From Lunatibacter salilacus (GTDB lineage Bacteria > Bacteroidota > Bacteroidia > Cytophagales > Cyclobacteriaceae): a stretch of 64,000 nucleotides of DNA. The notes under the pieces are model-generated. The model was not told the origin of the DNA, did no database searches, and saw only the letters and a program-made list of their open reading frames with translations. How positions within the stretch are numbered: position 1 is the first letter of the stretch; every line of letters starts with the position of its first letter. Made by a program: the position numbers and the translations under genes. The DNA lies in contig NZ_VOLC01000012.1 in the NCBI RefSeq assembly GCF_009797935.1, forward strand, positions 1 through 64,000, given 5' to 3'. This document shows positions 45,590 through 53,165 of this stretch, one piece after another.

Positions 45590-46915
45590 ATGTCTACTAT
45601 TCACAGAGGATTGACGGTCACGGTTGTCGTTGAGGAGGAAAAGCTGGAGCAGGTCAACGTGTTATTGCATGATTTTAACCAACATGCCAAAACCTATAAG
45701 ACAGCCTACAAAGAGCATTTGCCGAGCACTTATTTTATTAGCTGGCTTACGCTTCCCGCGCAGGTATATGCGGAAAAGGTGAAACTTCCCGCACGAATCC
45801 TGTTTATGACCAGCTATGTGGGAAGTAAAAAGCAACATATCTCGGAACTGGTAAATTTTTTAGGGCCACGCCTTCAGGCTGTATTTGAGATAAGTAAAGA
45901 GTTTTCGCCTTCCATTGCAAACTTGGATGATCTTGCCGCTTTTATCCGCAGAAAGACAGTTTTTCAGGCATTTTACTCGGGGTTTAAATTTATTCCTACC
46001 CAAGATGTATCTCGTGAACAGGAGATAAAATCCACTGTTTTTGACTTCTTGGAAACGCAGCGGGAGAATGCTGACTTTCCGAAAAAATCACCAGCGTCGG
46101 TAAAGGAGGATATCGAAAATTTCGTAAAAAATCAGGATGAATTTGGGTGGGCCAGTGCAGGCCTAAGTGATAAAAAGGCGGATAAAGTCAGGATGCTTTT
46201 ACCGTTAGGCATCTTCCTTTTGGCTATGGCAACCTCGTTAGTCTGCTTAGTTCTGTCATTTTTCATGGATTATGCAGTTCTATCTTGGATGGGGTTAGTT
46301 TTTCCTGCGTTTTTGGTAATTCTTGTCCTGCTTTTCATTTGGCTTCGAATCAATGAGAACAATCCCCATATTCCCAACGAGCCTGTTTCCGATGAATGGA
46401 TTCGACAAATAATCGAACGGGAGAAAAATCCGGTGCTCAACGAAATGACCGTAATTGCACCTCTTAAGAAAGGGTTGATTCGGAGGATTTTTCTCGGGCT
46501 CTCTTTAAGGTTGATCACGCTTGTGGGATATTTCTCCTACATACCTACCGTACATACTGCCCGCTGGCTACAGTTGGATGGAGGAAGGAGATTGGTATTT
46601 ATTGCCAATTTTGACAATATTTCAGAAGCCTATGCCCACGATTTCGTCGACAGCGACAACCGGTCCCGAAATATGGCTGTGGTTTTCAGCCATGCGGCTG
46701 GTTTTCCGGCTACAAAATGGCTCGTCAAACGGGGATATAACCACCGAAGTGAGTACATGAAGGGAGTTCGCTTCCATCAAAAAATCACTCAGTTTTGGTA
46801 TGCTTTTAATACGGGTCTTAGTGTGGAAAATCTAAAGAATAACCGCAAGTTCCGCGAAGGTTTATTTCAAAAAATGGAAGAAGAGGAAATTAAAGAATGG
46901 CTTTTAACGAATTAA
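45590..46915 (+). CDS. Two-TM membrane protein with two related alpha+beta domains, function unknown
   Basis: A 441-residue protein with a soluble N-terminal half (about 1-200), two transmembrane helices (about 203-225 and 230-252) and a soluble C-terminal half. The two halves resemble each other: STYFISWLTLP...ARILFMTSYVGSKKQHISELV at 46-88 parallels VHTARWLQLDGGRRLVFIAN and its following FDNISEAYAHDFV at 321-353, each followed by an aVF-type strand, a helix and an FY/WY segment. The pattern recalls ferredoxin-like dimeric alpha/beta barrels, the fold class of DyP peroxidases, but no heme His is evident. It is 4 bases upstream of the DyP gene, so the two are coupled. Function unknown. Confidence 0.75.
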   Translation: MSTIHRGLTVTVVVEEEKLEQVNVLLHDFNQHAKTYKTAYKEHLPSTYFISWLTLPAQVYAEKVKLPARILFMTSYVGSKKQHISELVNFLGPRLQAVFEISKEFSPSIANLDDLAAFIRRKTVFQAFYSGFKFIPTQDVSREQEIKSTVFDFLETQRENADFPKKSPASVKEDIENFVKNQDEFGWASAGLSDKKADKVRMLLPLGIFLLAMATSLVCLVLSFFMDYAVLSWMGLVFPAFLVILVLLFIWLRINENNPHIPNEPVSDEWIRQIIEREKNPVLNEMTVIAPLKKGLIRRIFLGLSLRLITLVGYFSYIPTVHTARWLQLDGGRRLVFIANFDNISEAYAHDFVDSDNRSRNMAVVFSHAAGFPATKWLVKRGYNHRSEYMKGVRFHQKITQFWYAFNTGLSVENLKNNRKFREGLFQKMEEEEIKEWLLTN

Positions 46916-46919
46916 TGGC

Positions 46920-48338
46920 ATGACGCTTGAACTAAATGACATGCAGGGACTTCTGATCCGTGGATTTGGAAATCTACTGGGAGCTCAATATGTATTGCTT
47001 CGCTTTACGGATGCGGCTCTCGGTAAAAAATATATTAGCGAACTGCTCCCCCTGATTACTCCGGCGACTGACAAACCAACGGATCACGCCATTCAGATGG
47101 CATTTACCTATTCGGGATTTTCATTTTTGAAGTTGCCTGACGAGGGTTTAATAAGTTTTTCAAGAGAATTTCGGGAAGGAATGACTGAAGACCACCGTCA
47201 GTTTATACTTGGAGATAGCGGGGAAAATGCACCGAACAATTGGGTATGGGGAAATGCCGCTCAGGAGGATATTCACCTGTTGCTGATTATCTATTCAAAA
47301 GATGCGGACACTTTGGCTGAAAAGCTTCTTTTTGAAAAAGCACGGGCTGACCAGTACGGGGTAGTGGAGTTGCATACCCTACCAACAGGACTGTTGCAGG
47401 ACCACAAGGAGCATTTTGGGTTTCGGGATGATATATCAAGACCCATCATCGAGGAACTGGTTGAAAACGTCGAGAAGAAAGTCGGTGTTACTTTCCCTGC
47501 TGGGGAGTTTATCATGGGATACAAAAACCTATACAATGAATACGCTCCCGCCCCATACTTATCAGCTACCCACGATCAAATGAACATCCTGCCCTCTTCG
47601 CCGGATTTTGCGGATAAGAAGGATTTTGGAAAGAATGGGACCTATTTGGTATTTAGACAGATGGAACAGGATGTATTTGGATTCTGGGACTACCTTAAAA
47701 GACAGGGAAAAGACACGGAAGAAACAATTTGCTTAGCCAGCAAAATGGTAGGCCGATGGCCGGATGGGTCTCCACTGACTTTGACACCTGATAGAGCGGA
47801 TCCTTCACTTAGTACGGCCAATGCCTTTGGTTTTTGGGATGAGGATAAAGCCGGATTAAAATGTCCCATTGGAGCCCATATCCGCAGAACCAATCCCAGG
47901 GACCACCTTGTCACCGAGCGTACGCAAAAAGATTCCAGTGAAATGGCGGCCAAGCATCGCATGCTTCGTAAAGGACGACCCTACGGGACGCCGGTTTTGG
48001 AACCCCTTGAACCTAAAGGCATCATGGAATTGCCCAGGGATAATGAAAGGAGGGGATTGCACTTCCTGTGTTTAGTGACAGACATCCGACGGCAGTTTGA
48101 GTTTGTGCAAAACAACTGGGTGAACTTCCACAAGTTTGGTGGCCAGGATCACGATGCGGATCCGATCATAGGCAATCACTACAAATCCGATAAGGTCGTT
48201 ACCGATGAATTTTGTATTCCCGAGTATCCCGTTAAACGCAAACTTAAAAACATCCCGAATTTCACGCTTATAAAAGGTGGAAGTTATTTCTTTTTCCCGG
48301 GAATCAGGGCACTAAAATACCTAGCCAGCCATGAATAA
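46920..48338 (+). CDS. DyP-type heme peroxidase
   Basis: A 472-residue dye-decolorizing peroxidase. The distal GxxD motif is in FGFRDDISRP with catalytic Asp170; the proximal heme-ligating His320 is in CPIGAHIRRTNPRD. The C-terminal YSFFFPG-like segment (GGSYFFFPGIRAL) closes the barrel. No Tat or Sec signal is visible, so it is predicted cytoplasmic or bound through its membrane-protein neighbour. It uses peroxide to oxidise an unknown donor. It starts 4 bases after the upstream gene and overlaps the catalase-like gene by 8 bases, so the three form one operon. Confidence 0.9.
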   Translation: MTLELNDMQGLLIRGFGNLLGAQYVLLRFTDAALGKKYISELLPLITPATDKPTDHAIQMAFTYSGFSFLKLPDEGLISFSREFREGMTEDHRQFILGDSGENAPNNWVWGNAAQEDIHLLLIIYSKDADTLAEKLLFEKARADQYGVVELHTLPTGLLQDHKEHFGFRDDISRPIIEELVENVEKKVGVTFPAGEFIMGYKNLYNEYAPAPYLSATHDQMNILPSSPDFADKKDFGKNGTYLVFRQMEQDVFGFWDYLKRQGKDTEETICLASKMVGRWPDGSPLTLTPDRADPSLSTANAFGFWDEDKAGLKCPIGAHIRRTNPRDHLVTERTQKDSSEMAAKHRMLRKGRPYGTPVLEPLEPKGIMELPRDNERRGLHFLCLVTDIRRQFEFVQNNWVNFHKFGGQDHDADPIIGNHYKSDKVVTDEFCIPEYPVKRKLKNIPNFTLIKGGSYFFFPGIRALKYLASHE

Positions 48339-49299
48339 AACAGCTATAAATCCCAACGAGGAAAAGGAAATCCAGGAAATTATTCAAACGATGAAGGATT
48401 TTCTTTCAAAGACCTATCCGGATGGGAAAATAAAAAGAAATTTCCATCCCAAGATGCACGGATGCTTATCGGCAACCTTTGCTATCCGCAATGACATACC
48501 GGATAACCTTAAGCATGGATTGTTTCAAGACCCCAGTACCTATGATGTTTGGCTACGGTTTTCAAATGCGCCTCCAAAGATCGGATCGGATAAAGGAAGT
48601 TCCGGTCGGGGATTAGCCATCAAGGTGTTGGATGTGCCGGGACCTGTAATTGAAGTAGATCCACTAGGGATGAATTGCCAAAATTTTTTATTGACGACCA
48701 GCCCCATTCTTTCTGCCTGGAATATACCACTTTACAACAAAGCCATTAAGGCCATTCTAAAGGGATGGAAACAACAATTAGTTTTTGCACTAAACCCGAA
48801 GCATTGGAGAAGCCTTTATTTAACCCTTAAATATTCCAAAAAGCACGACAACCTGTTGGCCCAAACCTATTTCTCGGGAGGGGCTTTTTCTCTTGGTCCA
48901 GACCTATTTGTCAAGTTCCTGTTGAAACCGAAAAATCCTGAATTGGGATATTCGCTGGAAAAAGAGAAGTCGGAAAATTTTTTGAAAGATCAGTTAACCG
49001 CAGATTTTCAACAAGCCAGTCAAGGCTTTACGCTTTGTGTGCAGGTTCAAGAAAATGAAAAAACGGAGCCTGTGGAGGATACCTCCATCGTATGGAAAAC
49101 AGCCGCAGTTCCGGTAGCAGATTTGATTATACCCAAACAGGAATTCGATTTCGGGCAGCGAAACGAATTCGGCGAAGCGCTTTCGTTCTCTCCCTGGGTT
49201 TGCATGGAGGCCCATCAACCTGTTGGAGCTATTAACAGGGCAAGAAAAGCAGTTTACAAGGAATTGGCTGAATTCAGAAAAAATGGTGCGTCAGTCTAG
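48331..49299 (+). CDS. Catalase-like heme protein, SrpA/allene-oxide-synthase-like clade
   Basis: A 322-residue member of the small catalase-related family. The distal His43 lies in FHPKMHGCLSATF, followed by VWLRFSNAPP. The C-terminus carries LSFSPWVCMEAHQPVGAINRA and the proximal heme-Tyr motif R305-K-A-V-Y309 (RxxxY). It is shorter than true clade catalases and may have peroxidase, hydroperoxide-isomerase or weak catalase activity. It overlaps the DyP gene by 8 bases and its 3' end overlaps the convergent FAD oxidase by 9 bases. No signal peptide. The physiological reaction is not inferable. Confidence 0.85.
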   Translation: MNKTAINPNEEKEIQEIIQTMKDFLSKTYPDGKIKRNFHPKMHGCLSATFAIRNDIPDNLKHGLFQDPSTYDVWLRFSNAPPKIGSDKGSSGRGLAIKVLDVPGPVIEVDPLGMNCQNFLLTTSPILSAWNIPLYNKAIKAILKGWKQQLVFALNPKHWRSLYLTLKYSKKHDNLLAQTYFSGGAFSLGPDLFVKFLLKPKNPELGYSLEKEKSENFLKDQLTADFQQASQGFTLCVQVQENEKTEPVEDTSIVWKTAAVPVADLIIPKQEFDFGQRNEFGEALSFSPWVCMEAHQPVGAINRARKAVYKELAEFRKNGASV

Positions 49300-51261
49300 T
49301 AAATTTTTAATAAAAGGATTAGTAAAGGTTTCCCCGCCAAATTTTGCCTGGTGTTTTTTCCAGTCCTCATAGTTGGGAAACGCGGCGGACACCATTTCCT
49401 TAGACCAAGGAAGTAAGGAAAGACCCCAATGGGGAACTCCTCCAATTTCAACTAGTTCGGCTTCAAGGCGTTTCAGCAGTGAAATGGTACCCGTTACTCC
49501 TTTGACACTCACAACCTCGATCATGCAGGTATCGAATTGGTTCATCATGGAAAAGTAAGCGGGGCACTGTTTGACATATCGCAAAGAAAAAGGTGCTGCC
49601 AAATAGTGTCCGTATTCCATCGCTTCTTTACAGACGTTGATAATCAGATCCACTGCCTCAAAAGCCTTATCAATCTCAAATCCCAGTTCGATGGCATAGC
49701 CGTAAAATTTAAGTTCACCCAGACCTTGGTCCAATACTTTATTATATACATCTTCAAAACCGCCTCCCTTCTCCGCATAATCTTCCAAGCGTATTAGAGA
49801 ATTATTGGTCAACCGGGGGATGTTTTGTGAATTCCTGTTAAAGATCCAGGAGGATAACCTGCCAGAAATCGAAATCCCAGATACAAAAGAGGATAGATAA
49901 TTGCGGTTCTGTTGCGCGTTTGGTGGCACCTTACAGGAATGGGTATAATTCCGGGTGGTCACCAAACACTTTCTAGCAGGAACATCTTCCGTTTCATCTA
50001 TGTAGGGATTGATCAACACTTCAAAATGCCTATGGCTGTTGATAAATTTATAGAGATCTCCTTCCCGCATTTTGGCTTTAAATGCTTCCCACTCCCATAC
50101 TGTGCGCTCCTCGTATAGCCGATAAGACTCCTGTACTTCTATAATCATGGAAAAAACCAGTCCCATCGACCCCACTCCGACCATAACTGCGTGAAAAGCG
50201 TCATCATCCTGAATAAGTTGAATTTCATGATCTTGAATATCCCTGTCTGCCAGAAACAGCCCCCGGTCAGTGATACCCTCCGAGGGTTCGATCCGGTAAG
50301 ACTTTCCGCCTGTGCCAACAATGGTCATAGACCTGACGATACTTGGTAGGGGACCAATGCCTATTCCCGAACCATGCGTCGAGGTGGCGATCGCACCGGA
50401 GATGGATTGTATGCTTGATCCACCTTTGTTCATCAGGGCTAGCCCTTCTTTTTCCAGGGCGGTTATTAACTGGTGTACTTTTGTACCCCCACTGGTTTCG
50501 AAGAGAAAATGCTTTTCTAAGGATTTTTTGTTCTGGAAATTTACTTCCACATCAAATCCATCCACATATTCCGGCTTGATAAATTGGGAAGCTTTACGCT
50601 GGGTTAGGTTCAAGTCGTGGGTGCAAATGATAAAATCTTCACATTGGGCGATTGGGGTTAGCGCATGACCTGAACCTATGGCCCTGATTTTTCTGCCTTC
50701 ATCTTCTGCCCTGAGGATGATATCCTTTACTCCCTGCAATCCCTCAAAATCGTAAGTGCTCCATCTTTCGGACATTTTTTCGAAGTCCGAATGGCTGCCG
50801 CTGCCGGGAACAAATATTTTCAAGGGTTCGGAACTGTGGTTGCCATACCAGTTGCTCCAACGTTGTCGGTAGGGAAAGTCACTTTTGTATATTTTACTGT
50901 AGGAAAGCTCATTGTCCAGGGAAAGCATAACATGCTCGTGGCTTGGAGAAGTTCTGTTCAGCCTCGCTTCGATCTTTCTTCGGATCCATTTTGGTTGGAC
51001 GACAAAGTTGACCCGTTTTACCCATTGGTTCCTCCGTTCCCTGGTGCAGTGGTTGGTTAGGGAGTCGTCCAAATCTTCTATTCGTTCGGGGAGGTTTTTG
51101 CGGTTAAACACTACCGCTGTCAACAGCCTAAATACAACCCACGATATGATTGCGTTACCTTTTTTTTTTTGAATGAATGTGGCAAAAAGTAGCATAGAGG
51201 ATAGGGTTAAATTTTTGGTGAAGAAGTTTACTAATATAGGTGTATTGTTTGGTTCAAGCAA
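49291..51261 (-). CDS. VAO-family FAD oxidase, aldonolactone-oxidase-like, with N-terminal extension
   Basis: A 656-residue flavoprotein. The FAD-binding PCMH domain runs from about residue 165 (FEGLQGVKDIILRAEDEGRK, IRAIGSGHALTP, with His199 at the covalent-FAD position) through GSGIGIGPLPSIVRSMTIVG. The C-terminal part resembles D-arabinono-/L-gulono-lactone oxidases. Such oxidases pass electrons to oxygen and make hydrogen peroxide. About 135 residues precede the FAD domain and include a hydrophobic stretch (AIISWVVFRLLTAVVF) that may anchor it; an in-frame ATG at 51195 is an alternative start. It is convergent with the DyP/catalase-like operon, overlapping it by 9 bases. Substrate unknown. 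Confidence 0.85.
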   Translation of the reverse strand: MLEPNNTPILVNFFTKNLTLSSMLLFATFIQKKKGNAIISWVVFRLLTAVVFNRKNLPERIEDLDDSLTNHCTRERRNQWVKRVNFVVQPKWIRRKIEARLNRTSPSHEHVMLSLDNELSYSKIYKSDFPYRQRWSNWYGNHSSEPLKIFVPGSGSHSDFEKMSERWSTYDFEGLQGVKDIILRAEDEGRKIRAIGSGHALTPIAQCEDFIICTHDLNLTQRKASQFIKPEYVDGFDVEVNFQNKKSLEKHFLFETSGGTKVHQLITALEKEGLALMNKGGSSIQSISGAIATSTHGSGIGIGPLPSIVRSMTIVGTGGKSYRIEPSEGITDRGLFLADRDIQDHEIQLIQDDDAFHAVMVGVGSMGLVFSMIIEVQESYRLYEERTVWEWEAFKAKMREGDLYKFINSHRHFEVLINPYIDETEDVPARKCLVTTRNYTHSCKVPPNAQQNRNYLSSFVSGISISGRLSSWIFNRNSQNIPRLTNNSLIRLEDYAEKGGGFEDVYNKVLDQGLGELKFYGYAIELGFEIDKAFEAVDLIINVCKEAMEYGHYLAAPFSLRYVKQCPAYFSMMNQFDTCMIEVVSVKGVTGTISLLKRLEAELVEIGGVPHWGLSLLPWSKEMVSAAFPNYEDWKKHQAKFGGETFTNPFIKNLLD

Positions 51262-51415
51262 AAAAAAGGTAAGTAAAGTACTGGTTTTTTAAAAAATATA
51301 GAATTGAAATGGGATTTTAAAGAAGCAATTTTTTTGAAGGCAGAAATGTTTAAACCGAATGGAATGGTAGGCTTGTTTTTGATGTTTATTTTGCTTGGTC
51401 AATTATACCGCCTTC

Positions 51416-51760
51416 TATCGTCCGTCCCTACGGGACTTTGGGAGGCGGTGGTGCTTTAGTTCCGTAGGTTAAAACCTACGGCTACTATATCGTTCGTGCC
51501 TACGGCACTGTGGGATAGTAAGAAATCCCTTCCACCATGAAAATGGAGTAATTGGCGAACTATGGGATTGAATGCACTCTTCGACATCTTAGCTCCGTAG
51601 GATCGGCCGACATAGTTGCCATAGGTTTCAATCGATTGTCTCTTCGGTTCCTTAGCTCCGTAGGAGCGGCCGACATAGTAGCCATGGGTTTGAACCCATG
51701 GTCAAGCGCAACAAAATAACCCAGAAGTGCCGTAGGCACGACCGATGTTTACCGCCGAAA
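51416..51760. repeat. Cluster of Bacteroidota-type intergenic palindromic repeats
   Basis: Related words recur: TAGCTCCGTAGGA.CGGCCGACATAG at about 51590 and 51653, each followed by GCCAT.GGTTT, and variants CCGTCCCTACGGGACT (51421-51436), GTGCCTACGGCACTG and GTGCCGTAGGCACGACCGA. Perfect palindromes sit inside, such as CCGTAGGTT-AA-AACCTACGG at 51462-51481 and CCATGGGTT-TG-AACCCATGG at 51682-51701. The block fills most of the 624-base gap before the Tm-1-like gene and holds no gene. Confidence 0.7.
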
Positions 51761-51825
51761 GGTTGGGCATTGCCTTCATTGGGTATTTTAAAATTTACAA
51801 TTCTCATTAAAGCAAAGATAATCAA

Positions 51826-51857
51826 TTGGCATCAAAACAACAGATTATATACCTTTG
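51826..51857 (+). promoter_or_regulatory. Promoter of the Tm-1-like gene
   Basis: TTG at 51826-51828 and TACCTTTG at 51850-51857, spacer 21 bases: a full match to the Bacteroidota promoter pattern, ending 28 bases before the start codon. Confidence 0.6.
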
Positions 51858-51885
51858 AATAATCTCTTATAAAAACACCGTCACT

Positions 51886-53124
51886 ATGCCCCAAACCAAT
51901 ACCAATCAATTTTTCGCAGTCATTGGATGCTTTGATACCAAACCGGAAGTTTTTGCCCATTTGCGTAGGAAACTTGAAGAGGCCGGAGAGTCTGTTGAAA
52001 TGGTCAACGTGGGTATTATGGGAAGTACGGACCTTTTTCCCATAGCGGTAGAGTCCGTAGAAATTGCGGAAAGGGGAGGAGCGAACCTTGAAAGCCTTCG
52101 GGAGAAAAAGGACCGGGGCTGGGCATTGGAGCGGATGGCTGAGGGCTGTAGACACCTGTTGCAAGAATGGCAGGATCAGGGGAAACTAAAAGGCGTGATT
52201 GGCATGGGTGGAGGCGGTGGCACCTTTGTCTTTTTATCTGCGATACAGTCCTTGCCCTTGGGTCTTCCAAAGGTGATTATTTCAACCTTGGCAACCAAGG
52301 ATGTCTCCAAACTGGTGGGAGCCAAAGATGTTGTGTTGATACCTTCTGTGGTGGATGTGGCCGGTATCAATTCTGTGATAGAACCCATCATCAATCAGGC
52401 GGCAGCCGCATTGGTGGCTATGGCCAAGGTTCCGCTAGCGGAAACTAAAAAGTATAAAGGCACCATAGCAATTAGTATGTTTGGCAATACCACGGATTGC
52501 GTCAATACTTGTACGCACCTACTGGAAGCAAAGGGATATGAGGTCATGGCATTTCATGCCAACGGAATAGGAGGGAAGGCTATGGAAGCGCTGATCAGAG
52601 AGGGTGTATTTGATGCGGTAATGGACTTGACGACCACGGAACTTGCCGATGAGTTTTGTGGTGGGATCTTAAGTGCGGGGCCCGACAGGATGAAGGCGGC
52701 GGTGGAAATGAATCTGCCGCTTGTTATTGCACCGGGCTGTTTGGATATGGTGAACTTCGGAGAACCCCAGAGCATTCCTGATGAGTTCGTAAACCGGACT
52801 TTTTATCATTGGGCACCGAATGTGACCCTGATGCGAACCAATAGGCAGGAAAATCAACTGCTCGGAAATTACATGGCGACCATAACTAATCCATTGAAAG
52901 ATAAAGTAGCTGTAATATTTCCAACACAGGGATTCTCCCAAGTGGGGGAAACAGGAGGGAAGTTTTATAATCCGGAAGCGGATAATGCTTGGCTTCTTGG
53001 TTTACGGGAAAAATTAGATTCAGCTATTCCTATAATTGCAGTGGAATCTTCCATCAATCACCCGGATTTTGCGCATGCTGCGGTAAACCAATTGATTGAG
53101 TTGATAGAAAAAACCTCCCGATAG
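51886..53124 (+). CDS. Tm-1-like ATP-binding protein, UPF0261 family
   Basis: A 412-residue UPF0261 protein, homologous to the N-terminal half of tomato Tm-1, an inhibitor of tobamovirus replication. Visible blocks: AVIGCFDTKPEVFAHLRR, VIGMGGGGGTFVFLSA (glycine-rich nucleotide-binding loop), VISTLATKDVSKLVGAKD and FGNTTDCVNTC. The bacterial function is unknown. The other half of Tm-1 corresponds to PEP-hydrolase-family TIM barrels, and such a gene lies at 55508-56371, separated by a divergent cytochrome lipoprotein gene. Cytoplasmic, with its own promoter. Confidence 0.9.
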   Translation: MPQTNTNQFFAVIGCFDTKPEVFAHLRRKLEEAGESVEMVNVGIMGSTDLFPIAVESVEIAERGGANLESLREKKDRGWALERMAEGCRHLLQEWQDQGKLKGVIGMGGGGGTFVFLSAIQSLPLGLPKVIISTLATKDVSKLVGAKDVVLIPSVVDVAGINSVIEPIINQAAAALVAMAKVPLAETKKYKGTIAISMFGNTTDCVNTCTHLLEAKGYEVMAFHANGIGGKAMEALIREGVFDAVMDLTTTELADEFCGGILSAGPDRMKAAVEMNLPLVIAPGCLDMVNFGEPQSIPDEFVNRTFYHWAPNVTLMRTNRQENQLLGNYMATITNPLKDKVAVIFPTQGFSQVGETGGKFYNPEADNAWLLGLREKLDSAIPIIAVESSINHPDFAHAAVNQLIELIEKTSR

Positions 53125-53149
53125 TTTCAAAAAATGGCTATCAGGAGGT
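53106..53149 (-). terminator. Terminator between the Tm-1-like and cytochrome lipoprotein genes
   Basis: ACCTCCCGATAG (53113-53124) pairs with CTATCAGGAGGT (53138-53149) at 11 of 12 positions. On the minus strand it ends in a run of T (complement of the A-run at 53108-53113), suiting the gene at 53166-55334; it also ends at the plus-strand stop codon. Confidence 0.7.
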
Positions 53150-53165
53150 ATTCTTATCTGGTAAG

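Noticed and set aside
50275-50300. T-loop-like GGTTCGATCC suggesting a tRNA
   Set aside because: It lies within the coding sequence of the FAD oxidase and no cloverleaf can be drawn around it.
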